Shown here: one piece after another, positions 35,534-47,300 of the stretch
How the letters are laid out: each line of letters begins with the position of its first letter
Numbering within the stretch: the first letter of the stretch is position 1
From: Pempheris klunzingeri
Taxonomy: Eukaryota; Chordata; Actinopteri; Acropomatiformes; Pempheridae
DNA length: 64,000 nucleotides
NCBI RefSeq assembly: GCF_042242105.1
Contig: NC_092014.1
Coordinates: 2,102,374-2,166,373 of the forward strand
Direction of reading: 5' to 3'
Program-made: the position numbers and the translations under genes
Notes under the pieces: generated by a model
Database searches by the model: none
What the model was told of the DNA's origin: nothing
The model's input: the letters and a program-made list of their open reading frames with translations, nothing else

Positions 35534-36481
35534 CAGAGAGAACAGAACAGAGAGAGTTCAGTGGCATACGTGAAGTGAATTCAGAGGGTACACTTTCATT
35601 TTTATCTAATTAGTATAATCATAGCATGAATCAAATCCAAAAGTGGTGTTTTATTTCTGACGGCTTTTCGCCACAGTGCCTGGCACCGGCTGGTCCTCCA
35701 GTTCACCTCTGACACCACTGTGGTGGAAGAAATTCCTCATTGTCCTAATTTTGTTTTAGCTCCTATCCAAAAGGGCCCACAGGCTCCTACTGCAGCTTTT
35801 GTACGTGTGACTGCTTCTTTAAGGGCTGGGCACTGAATGCTCTGTCAGATTCTAAATTTCTTTTTTTCTTGAATCAGATTTCATCCGGAGGTTTTGTATT
35901 GAGAGCTTAATTACGTCGACCCTCTGATGATGAATTCACACTATGTCCTGAACAACTCTGGGACACAAATGGGAGCCGTTAAATCAGCAGGAATGCTCAA
36001 GAGATTAGCATGCTTTTTTAAGCGTAAGGAATCTTTTACATCTCAGCTGCGTTTCATGGACTGCTGTGGATCAGAGCTCAGGGTCTAGCAGATCTGCAGG
36101 GACATGCACAGACATTTTAGAGTATTGCATAAGGTATGAGATTTTGAGAGGGAGTGTCAGTATAATAATCTTTCTTACCCTTGTGCCAAAACGATGGTAA
36201 CAACAAACCTTTTCTGTAACCTGAGGGTGGTCACAAGAGACTTACATCTTTCTACCCCAAGCCAGGGCCATGTTTTTCCTCCTGTGAGCGAAATTATTTT
36301 TTAAGAAGCTTTAAACACAGTAATAGAGTGTTTTTACTTAAAGATGCCCTGTGGAGTTTTCCTCTAAACAAACAACAATTTGAAACCTGCATAGTTTGAT
36401 CTAATACTCTGTACGCCCCCTGCAGATCTATTTGATCTGAATCACAGCTGTCCGTAGTACGTAGGTACCCCTCGCCAGCCC

Positions 36482-38662
36482 TCAGCCTGCATGGCTGGGA
36501 CCAGGTTGTGGTTCATCTAAGTAGCATTTGCGTGTAACTTGACCATCCGTGGAGCAGCTGGTACACTGTATCTGACCAGATGCTCCAGCACAACGGAATA
36601 TGTTCTCAAGACCGATCGACTGACCCAAGAGGTTCTGGTGTGACCCGAGCCTCTCCAGGGCTCCACGGAGATTGTCCTCAGGTATGTCTTTACCATCACG
36701 CGGCTTGAATACATTAGAAAACACAACGGCATAGTTATTCCAGTTCAGAATCTTAAGTATTTTATCGAGAATCCTCTTGTCATTGCCTTCGCTTGTGCAC
36801 CTTTTGTCACACGGGGAGGAGAGAATGTAGAAAAGCAGCAGGTCGTTGCTGTTATGATTGGTGAGCAAGGTGTCAAACTTCAGCAGAGTACGGTACTCTG
36901 CATGATCAGCTCTACCGGCATAAACTGCACCACGACACCGATCTGAAGTCTGTGCATTGTTCAACTTTGCCCCGAGAGCAGCCCATGTCAGAGGCTGTCC
37001 ACCGCATTTCTTCACAACATCATCCCATTGCACAAGTTCATTAGGACACTGATCCAAAACATTGTCCCATCTCAGGACTGTGGCCGCAGCCATCCTGCTG
37101 CTGGTGTACACTTCACAATTAAGAATACTGTTCCTCACTTGGTTGCTAACGTCAGTGACTTGACTGATGTCAAACATGCTTCTTTCACTGTTGTATGGGA
37201 TGCTGACAGCCACGCTGAACATGGGGTGTCTTCTGTCAAAGGAAACACACACAGTGTCAACCAGGTGTCATTTAAAACAGTGTAGGGATGCAGTTTCTCA
37301 CACAGCTTCATTCAGGAGGGGACAACGGGGTGATTTGAGCCAGTGGTCATGTGACTAAACATTTCTGAAGAGTCATCCATTAAACCCAATGATGGAGAAC
37401 TTTGTTTTGCCATTCAGTGTGATTTTTATGTTCAATGAATCATGAGTCTTACATCTGAACAATTAAAGAAACAGTTAAAGACACATATTAGTGTCAGATT
37501 TGAGCCAAATGGCCCAATATTATTTAAGTATTTGTTTCTGTCCAACTGACTCTTGTTGCGCTAGAAATCAGTCCTAACTCGGATTGATTTATTGGCTCCA
37601 TGGCATCATTACACTTCCTGTTTAAACACAGTTGAAATAGCCAATTTTCCACGTTTACACAATTTACTTTTACTAAGCTACTTAAGCCAAGAGACCAGTT
37701 TGTTTTGGAAAGTTATATTTGACAACTGTTTAGTGTAGACCTAAAGGGGAATCCCTTTCCCATCCTGAAATGTATGTTCACATTTTAGTTGGAGACATTA
37801 CTGTCACACTTGGCTCATCTCCCCCCACTCTCCCCCCACTTGATTCTGAATGGTCAATTACAACATCCTGTGGTCTGTTTCTGTAGAAAAGCCTGCTGCT
37901 GTGGAAGCTATGAATCAATAGAATAATTTTATCAAATCAATGTTATATGTCAAATGATTGATTTCTTTAGTAAGGAGTCTTGTAGTAAGTGGGATAATGT
38001 ACAGCGAACTGGTCGTTATTACAAAACTAATCCCTGCAGCCCTTAATTCTGAAATAAAGACCAAACTAAACTGTCGACGTCACTCACATGTTACCGTCTG
38101 AACATCAAATACAAGAAATTTAAAGTTTCATTATATTTGCTGAACTTTGGATGCAACTTTGTCTCGACGGTTGTCTTTTCTCTTTGCCATAAACACATTA
38201 TAACCATGATTTTTGAAAAGTTCCATACATGTAATGTTTACTTGATTACTTACTGACCTTCTGCCATTGCTGCCCAGGTAGCTTGGTCTAAATCTGCCAC
38301 AGGAAACAGACACAAAATGTTACTGGTGTGTTTGGACACAAACTGGCTGGACATTAGAAAGAGGCGATCAACACACAACAGCCCACTGGATTATATTAAC
38401 AATCAATCAATAAACATTTTTATCTACAGGATGTATCAGGGAATATTGACCATGTTTCGGTTAGTGGAGATGAAGATGGTCGACTGTCTGGGATTTATTA
38501 TCATTATAAGGAATGAGCAAGTCCTGGTGTGAGTAAGTTGACTCACCTGTTCAAAACCTGATTTACAATTCCTGCAAGTTGGTTCTGGTCCACAGCGGCC
38601 ACACGGGTCTCAGCAGAGAGCAGCAAGGCCAGCGGTACAAACACCCAGCACAGCACAGCCAT
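36482..38662 (-). CDS. Gene D: secreted AID/APOBEC-like (SNAD-type) deaminase
   Basis: Three coding exons, 38662-38547 (116 nt), microexon 38293-38258 (36 nt) and 37232-36482 (751 nt), all split in phase 2, give 300 aa. The signal peptide is MAVLCWVFVPLALLLSAETR. The active-site signature is complete: H161-A-E163, 27 residues, then P191-C192-x3-C196 (SPCDKRC). It shares with gene B the FSVAVSIPYN start, the 49-residue three-cysteine insert (with QCPNE and KCGGQPL) and the microexon, so B and D form one subgroup. The four-cysteine motif is FRCA...QCTSC...KC. It lacks the basic repeats and hydrophobic tail of B and ends in a short QPGPSHAG segment. Expected to be exported and enzymatically competent; the substrate is unknown. 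Confidence 0.85.
38258..38293 (-). CDS. 36-nt in-frame microexon of gene D
   Basis: Acceptor GTGGCAG|ATTTAG and donor CAGAAG|GTCAGTA bound twelve codons. Spliced in phase 2 they read RFRPSYLGSNGRR. It is three codons longer than its gene B counterpart and can be skipped without a frameshift. It counts as coding sequence within gene D. Confidence 0.7.
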
Positions 38663-39075
38663 CTGAGCACAGAGCAGCTTTATTTCATTTATAATTTTTT
38701 TTAAATGGCATCAGCATAGAGGATTAAAAGCAATAAGACCAAGTATGTTTTCGTAGCTGTTCAGTCTTTACATTTGATATTTAGGTTTTTAAATGACCTA
38801 AAATAAGCAACCCTTACTTGAAGCGGTGCTTTGATCTAAATGCAAACAACATTAATGTTGATTATGGAGATGCTGATTCCTTTCGTTTCATTTCATTTTA
38901 AACTGGTTTGGTGTCTCCAGCTTGAAAAACCTAAAAGTTCCAAACGTTTTCTTAAAATCACATTTTTACTCCATTGATAACTGCAGGGACAGCTAACCCC
39001 CGTCAGAGTGTCTTTGATAGGTAATAACTTGCTGTCAAAATAGATTATAAGAATTGAGAGCAGACAATCGGTTAC

Positions 39076-39190
39076 TTGCTTTGTTGGAGGGACGTCTGAT
39101 GGGTGCTGTTCACTTCTGTTTTCTTATGAGTGTTGGAGCAAAGGTGTCGTTGCAGTGAATAGAGAAGTACAGAAGTCTCTATTTTTATAG
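39076..39190 (-). promoter_or_regulatory. Promoter and first (5' UTR) exon of gene D
   Basis: Minus-strand TATA box CTATAAAAAT (39181-39190), then TTCACTGCAACGACACC about 30 bp downstream. The exon ends at CAACAAAGCAA|GTAACC (39076). Layout is the same as for A-C. Confidence 0.65.
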
Positions 39191-39199
39191 AGACGAGGG

Positions 39200-39855
39200 C
39201 CGGCGATGGGGAAATCCTCCGAGTTGCAGCATGCCCTTATTTCAATTCATTGCTTCACTCAACAAACTCATGGTTCAGCTCTTAAATAGTCCAGGAAGTA
39301 AGTGTGGCGTCGCTGTACAGCTTTCAGTTTTCACTTTAGCCAAAAAAGACACTTAAAGCTGCAGTAATTAAGAACTGTATTTGAATAGATTTTAAATGTG
39401 AAAGTAGTAGTAATGAGCATTTATCACCTGACTGTGCAGTACGATCCATCTAAATGAAAACACTTGAGCTCTACACACAAACGGCCCTGTTTAAACCATC
39501 TGTAGTGAAAGTGTATGGTGCACTTCTGAGGGTGTATAAAGTGGGTGCACAGCAAGGCCCAGAGGGGTCGTATTTAGTTTTGTAATTGATCATATGTGTG
39601 TTTTGGGGCCTAATTAAATCAATCAGGGTTTCACCCTACTCCCTTTAATCTGTGGAGCTTTCAACTACTTCCTCATCATCAGAGGGACTTTGCCTTGCTG
39701 TCATCACTGACTTTACAGTAAGTTTGGAACTTCATCCACATCTCCATGATAAGTGACCAAACTTAAGCCGCTGATAAGGACCATGAGATATGGTTGAAAG
39801 CTCCAGTAAGTGGACCCTGAGTTAAGTGTACCATATTAAGTGTTTCTCATGGAAA

Positions 39856-39897
<42 letters not shown>

Positions 39898-40047
39898 GCT
39901 CAACAGACACACTGAATGCATTTCCCTCCTCGTAAAACATTTTCGGAGCCAGTACAAACACTGAGTTCTAAGCCAGGCGTGCAGGCATGAGGCACACTGC
40001 TACTCAGATTGTGGATTCGACAAGTTGGAGAGGCGAACAATTGCTTG

Positions 40048-40089
<42 letters not shown>

Positions 40090-41085
40090 GGATGTACAGC
40101 GGTCACAGCAAACTCGCAATGGCACTTTGCTTTGTGTCAGGTGAGTGTTTAATATTTGCAACATAACCCTTTTAACCTCTAACCAGGTCGTGCTTGATCG
40201 TTTAGTAAATCTTTGTGGTTTCAGGAAGTGCATAACCAAATGTTCATCGTCGTGCCGATTTTCTGACTTTAAAATGAAGATTTGGGCAGAAACACAGAAG
40301 GACCAGATGAATCAGCTGCAGGTCAGACGAGGAGAAGAGGATGGATGCAACAGTAAAACCACACACATCTTTCTACAGAATCAACATCTTGTTGTTAAGG
40401 AAGTCATTTTTCTTTCTTTTAAAACCTTTTGTTTGTGTTTAGGACTTGGACTTGACTCAGGTTTAACCTGGTTAAATGTACTTTAGGGCTCAGTCCAAAG
40501 ATGGCAAACCTACAGAAACTAATTTTTATTGTAGTGTGTTTAGTGCTAACTGGTCGTGGCTCCATCCGGTTCCCCAGATTTTCCTCTTTTCAGCTCTCTG
40601 TTCATGTTTCTAAACTCAGTGGTGGATTGTGCTCACTTCCAAAACATCACCAGCTAGTTTTATTTTTAGGATTCGTGGCGGTATAATGAAATCAATGTAG
40701 TGATTTCAGTCACTTTAGTTCAAAAAAGGAAAGTTAGAAGACAACATTTGTGAAACATTTCTAAAGACTCTAAAGGAGGAAACACGATAACAAGGTTAAA
40801 ACTGCAGCAGCAGAGGCCGAGCGTTTCTCAGCATGAAATCTATAAATTCAGCCAAAACTTCCCAAAGCAAAGCTGAAACACAATGTTGGTCATTTCAGGG
40901 GAAATGCAACTCAGACTCTTTGGCACAGTCACTGTCAATGAAAGCTGTAACACTTTACAACCAGCCATAAAACAGGACTGCTGGGAAGGAGGGCGAAGTG
41001 CTGCGGACGCCTCGTAACGCCTGCGATTCAGGTGATCAGCTCAGTGTCGGTTTTCAGGTTTTGGGGAAAACACGACCGAGCCGAT
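39200..41085. other. Intergenic between the deaminase array and the cadherin gene
   Basis: Holds a (GT)n tract at 39859-39896 and a (CA)n tract at about 40051-40085. A dispersed-repeat-like segment lies near 39640-39830 (GAGCTTTCAACTAC ... GGTTGAAAGCTCC). No gene recognised; the cadherin promoter should lie just before 41086. Confidence 0.4.
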
Positions 41086-44000
41086 ATGGACGCCGGCGGT
41101 TTGATTGGGACTCGTCTGCTCGCCGTTCTCTCCGTTTGTGTGTGTGTCGTTACTGGAGGTCCTATAGGTGAGTGGAGTCAGGATGGATGGATTCTCTAGA
41201 GGTTAGAAAACAGACAGAAGTGGCACAGATTAGATTTAAAACTGTAAAAAGCAGGAAGAATTAACTGGCTTTTGTCTGTGTTGAAGGCCCTGGGGTTTTT
41301 TTTTCATCATCCAGTTATCTGCCAGTTATTTTCCTAATCAATCGATCGGCTCTTTGGTCCAGAAAATGTCGATCAGTGGCTCCCAAAGCCGGCGGTGACG
41401 TCCTCAAATGTCTCGCTTTTGTCCACAATCCAAAGATATTCAGTTTGATATCACAGTGGAGGAAAGAAACCAGAAAAGTATCACATTTAGGAAGCTGGAG
41501 TTGGACATTTTTGAGTGTTTTTTTTCTTAAAAAAATTACTAAAACCAATTAATTAATTATCAAAATAGTTGCCGATTGATTTAACAGTTGACAGCTGCTG
41601 CTCTACAGTACACATGATGGAATATGCTGATCGAGGGTTTTTATGGAAGCTTAATTAATTAATGTTAAATGCTGTTTTGACCGATCAGTAGGCCCTGCTG
41701 TGGGTATCAGGCCGTGGCCTCATTGTATAATTATAGACATTACATCATATGTGTTATATCAGTATATCTACCTGGATAAACTACAGTGTCATATCTGTTT
41801 AATCACGCCTCACTTTAAGTGTTTCAAAGTCCAAACTGCCAGGCTGCTGTACTCATCTAATAAAGACAGAAGTACACTACAAGCAGTAAACTGACATTCT
41901 TATAATTATAGAAGCAATAAATAGCTCTGATTTCCTGTCTCTTTCTCAGAAGTGTCTGACGCGCCTTTCTAGCGCTTCATACACAGAGGTGCGTTTGAAA
42001 TGCCCACCTCAACGAGCCGGGGGGAGATATAGAAGAGGGGTTTTTGTGGTCGGATGTCAGAGAATGTTTTAATGTCAAACCAATCAGAAGTTGTCTTTCA
42101 GAGTATTTAATCCAGATTACAGTACAGACAGCACATAGCATCTGCAGTGTCTGTGACAAAGAAAACAATGTGAGCTGAGCACATTTCTAGGAACCAGATG
42201 AGCCCCCAGCAGGGTGTGGACGGGAGAGAAGGGGAAGTGGTACGAGGAACAGAAAGAGCAGTGTAAGGGTTATGAATGAACGTAGAAGTAAAAAGGTCGA
42301 GAGGTCAGTAACAGGTCAGGCAGTCGTCTGAATCTAGTATTTCAAGCACACAATCTTATACACACTAAATACTGTCATGCACTTTAAATCATCGACACAG
42401 TACACGTTAGGTACTTTTACTTTATTTCCATTTCATATTACCTTTTTGAGTCTTGCACCACATTTGAGAGGGAAATATTGTATTTGTTTTTCCTCGACAG
42501 TCATTGGACAGGTACGTTTACTTTGTGTGATAAGCCCCCATCATATGGTCATAAACCTCCTACATGTATCTGTATACATAAATCTGTCACTTTGCTCCAC
42601 CCTCTTCAGCTACGTCACTAAAATGCTGTTTATAATAATGACCCAGTAACATGTTATATAGATATAACACTCAAATAAGTACTTCTACTTATTCTATTCA
42701 TATATTTAGTATATTTTACTGCTTGTACTTCAACCAACACTGTCTGCTACACCATTTAAAGTGTGTGGTATCAAAGAGAACTGGTCACTTCAAGGGTCTC
42801 CCTGTTGTGTTTCACAGTATGTGTGTTTTAAATGGTGAATAGCTTTACACTGGCTTTAAGCTGACTCTACTACAATATGTCCAGTGGTGATGAATAGAAC
42901 TTAAAAGAATGTAATGATCAAGACTTCCAAGTCAAATACACTGATTTTGTTAAGGTGGCATCTCTAAAATATGAAAGGACACGTCCACGTTAGCCTAGCT
43001 TAGCACAAAGACTGGAGGCAGGTGGATTGCGTTAGCCTCGGCAACTCCTCCACATTCTTTCTACACACTGTTTTATGTTTGTAGCGTGTGGAAGTGTCGC
43101 CATAAGATGACTAATCCTGCTGACGTTTTTTTCCCATCAGCCTCAGCTGCACTTTGTGACCTCGACAACAGATAACCTAAAAACCCAAACCATTTTACAC
43201 ACCTAGATGTCCGTTTTTTCATGTACAGAACTTTGGGTGAACCTACTATAATCTGTCTATTGTCTCTTCTCTCTGTTAATTTGTATTTTTTCTACTCCTC
43301 TAGCTACTACAGTCATAAATTGTAATGCTGGAGGTGCCTCGGTAAACCTGGGCGCAGTGACTGAAGGATATTCAGGCAAGTGAGATTTGACATGCAGAAT
43401 AAACTGCAAAAGTTGATTTCAGAAAATGTGTTATCTTCGTCCTTCTTTTTCTTTGAGAAGGATTATATTGAAATGAATCTGTTATTTATCATGGCCCACC
43501 TTAAATGTCATTTTCATTGATTAAATATTGTTTGTATCTGACGTAGGTTTCTGAAACGCACCTAAAAGTTTCGATTTAGCTTTTGGGGCTAAAAACCTGA
43601 CTAGATCTGGCAACCTGACCAGAAAACTTAGCTTTACTTCTTAACAGTGAATCACAACTAGTTTAATGTTCTGCCCTTTTTTTCTCTTTTATATAAATGT
43701 ATTTACAAGTTGCTTTGTGTGCAAAGTTTGCAGGAATAAAGGGGTGGGTGATACCATTAAAATTTGTTTTTCGACCACATAACAAATAAAACCAGGACCA
43801 GATTTGCCAAATTCTTCCAATTTAAACCGTTGCCAGTACCTTTTTTATTTTTATTATCATTATTATTATTGCTGTATCATGTAGGGGAGAGCAGCACACT
43901 TTCCCCAATATGCAGCATTTATTAAAATCAATGAGATGCATCATTAGATTAGATGCTATAATCAGTGTTTTCTGAGGAATCCTGACGAAGGAGGAGGACC

Positions 44001-44250
44001 ACTGTACTTGAGTGTCCGTTAGATGGTAGATACAGTAAGGTGTGTGACCTTCTCCCTCTGCCGATGCTCCCGTGGTGCTGCAGGAGAGGTGGAGGTGGTG
44101 AATGGGATCGTGGCAGGAAGTGGTGTGAAGCTGGTGCCCTACCTCTTCCCTCCCCACCTGCAGTTTCTGGAGCTGAGCTTCACACTTGGAGACACCAGCG
44201 CGACCGTTCGCACCAAGAAGGAGCTGGACGCAGAGGGCGTGCTGCACGAC
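41086..44250 (+). CDS. Cadherin gene exons 1-3: signal peptide and N-terminal region
   Basis: Exon 1 starts at ATG 41086 and encodes MDAGGLIGTRLLAVLSVCVC, a clear signal peptide, ending in phase 1. Exon 2 (43304-43375) reads ATTVINCNAGGASVNLGAV and ends at an AG|GCAAGT donor. Exon 3 (44084-44250) reads GEVEVVNGIVAGSGVKLVPY and LELSFTLGDTSATV. This N-terminal domain is not a typical cadherin repeat. Only the GC donor keeps the frame between exons 2 and 3. Confidence 0.82.
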
Positions 44251-44302
44251 GTAAGTCAGGGCAAGAAATAGAAATGAAGTTTATGGAGCTGCTGTTCAGC
44301 TG

Positions 44303-44348
<46 letters not shown>

Positions 44349-47300
44349 GGATAAAGAACAATAAGTCAGATCCATGTCAGATCAGCAGGAAAACACATAA
44401 CTAATTAACTAATATATTTGAGTTTTCTTAACTTATTATTGAGAGTATTATTATCAGTTTAATAATAATAATAAGTCAAATACAAGTATAAAAGGGGCAG
44501 CATGGTGGTGCGGTGGTTAGCACTGTTGGATGTTCTCCCCATGCTAGTGTGGGTTCTCTCCGGGTACTCCGGCTTCCTCCCACAATCCAAAGACATGCAC
44601 ATTAGGTTAATTGGTGACTCTAAATTGCCCGTAGGTGTGAGTGTGAGAGTGAGTGGTTGTCTGTCTGTCTGTCTGTCTGTCTGTGGCCCTGTGATTGGCT
44701 GACCAGTCCAGGGTGAACCCCGCCTCTCGCCCAAAGTCAGCTGGGATAGGCTCCAGCTCCCCCGCGACCCTGACGGATAAGCGGTATAGAAAATGGATGG
44801 ATGGATGGATACAAGTATAAAAGGCACCTGAGCACACCGGAGCCGAGCCACACTGGCTCTTCACACTCAGGTGAAAATAGTTTTGTTGGCTACTGACACC
44901 CGGGTGCAGATACCACCTACCTTAGAGTAACAAAACCCAAACTTTTATATAATATGACCCCTTTAAGTTCAGCACACGCTAACATGAGTCTGACTTAGTG
45001 TGACTCTTTATGGTCTTTGTAGCGGACAAGCGCTGTCGTTGCTGAGCTGCAGCGGAGGGTCAGACACACAGAGGACAGTTTTCACTTCCAGCTTTCACAC
45101 TTTAACTGTATTCATTAAACGTCGTTGATGAATACTCATTCTCCAGCCTGTATGAACGGCCTGTATACACACTACTCACTAAAGTTAGGGATATACGACT
45201 TTCAGGTGAAATATATGGAAAATGTAAAAAGTGAATGCTACAGTGATATTATATCATGAAAGTAGGGCATTTAAGTAGAAGCATGCACTGGTGATTTTAT
45301 TCATCTTAAACAGTTTATTGAAAGAAAATCTACCAACAGTGGTAGGTAAACCACAACAAAACATGTCAGTGTCTCAATAAATTGGGACGTGGCCAAAGGC
45401 CCTCTAAGCTCAGTGAACACCTCCGTCTGAGGACTTCCTGTTTGAAGCCTCCAGTGTTGAGGTGCTGCTGATCAACTGTTAGGTGTCGTCTTGGTCTCAT
45501 GATGTCAGAATGTGAACAGCAGGATGAGGAGGACTGTTTAAATACCAATTCTAACTGAAGCAGGAAATGTATTGGTGGATTCATGGATCAAACCTGTTGT
45601 GAATGTTGCTGTTAAGCTTCTTGTTAGAGAACAGCAGCTGGTGCAGAAAGTACTGAGACACTGAACAGTTGGACATGTGCATTCAAAGGTTTAGAGAAGG
45701 TCACATTAAGTTCACCTGGAAAGGTTAGAATGTATTTTAGGTTCATCCTGAAAGCTGAATATCCCTGACTTTTAGTGAGGAGTGTGTGTATAGCAGATGG
45801 TTGCTGTGGAAGCTGAAGCAATAAAATCATTTTTAATTAATAGAACTGTTTAAAGTCAGTGTTTTTTTGGTCAAATAGTTGATTTCACCAGTAAGAAGCT
45901 GCTGCAATAAACAGCAAGCAGCAGCCGTTTGTTGTCATCGTACTGTCTGTAAGACGTGTCCAGCTCTGACTGGGTCCTGTACGTGGACTGGACAGACCTG
46001 AAGCCTGCTGTGTTCCTGTCTTACAGACTGACGGGACCTTGTATTACTCCATCATGTGTGACGGCGTGCTTAAGGTGGGTGAAATGTCAAAGTTTCAACA
46101 ACGTTCGCCAAACATGACAAAGCACAACGTTCGACACGTCAAAGGATGTTTTCTCCTTCGCAGTACAACAACACGCGCACGCTGAAAGTCAACGACCTCA
46201 ACGACCACAGCCCGGTGTTCACAGAGACACACTACAGCGCTACGGTGTCCGAGGTACGTCACGGAGACCTCTTAGACCTGCATGAAGCATGTTTATTGAT
46301 CAGATGGTTTGTTCAGTGGCCACAGCATGAGAATAGTGTAGCAGTAACATTATCCCCCAACCAGGAAGTCAAAGCAAGTTATGTTATCAGGAATGATCAC
46401 ACAGCTTTACTCCACTGTTGTTTCTGTATGACAGTTTAGGTTGACCTCTCATCATGGAACAGAAATACGGAAATAAAGAAACAACGCTGCTCTCGTTACA
46501 TTACATTCCTCTTCACAGTGTAATATAAACCTGCTTAGTTTAAATATTATAAGTGTGATCACACTGTTAAAAGGACGAGAGGAAAGTGGCTTCGGGCTGC
46601 ACTGCTGTTCTATCACATATTCTTACACTGGATTATTATTCCTCATCTGAGTTGATTCATCTGCTGGTTATTTTCTCCATCAGTCCGCTGAATGGTTGTT
46701 GATCAATGATCCCAAAGTGACTCCTTCACAATAACAGCCCACAGCTCAGCGTTATTAATTAAAAACACGTGACTCGAATCGGAAAAATGACTTAAATGAT
46801 TCAGATCAGATTAATTTTCTTTAAATTAACTGATTAATCTATTGGCTAATCATGTTCAACTATTTATTCAACCGTTAAACATATTTTAAATATATATTTT
46901 CTATTTTATTTGACTTTATGTTGAAGTATAAAGTATCTTGTTTCCCTCGGAGGTGTAAAGACTTTAGTAAATGTACACAGTTACATCCCACCACTGGCTC
47001 TGAGGAGGGTTTAGCAAATAAAAATCAAAAAGTAAGTTTTCAGAATACAAGGAATTTACCTGAATATGATATAATCATATAGAAGATCTATAGTAAGTGT
47101 ACACTAGATCTATACTATATACAGAGCAGTGGAAGGTGTTTTATTAAATTAACAGTATTACTGATCACCAGATTATTTCTTTAGTTCCTGTGATGGTTAA
47201 CCCTCCAGTATGTGCAGCTCTTTAATCACAGTGATGGATCTGAAATGATGTTGATGATGACAATGACAAACAGATCTGGGATTTATTGAATTAAAAAATA

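Noticed and set aside
44040-44354. Alternative frame over cadherin exon 3 running into a (CA)n tract
   Set aside because: The frame used by exon 3 is fixed by phase with exons 2 and 4; the alternative runs into the microsatellite.
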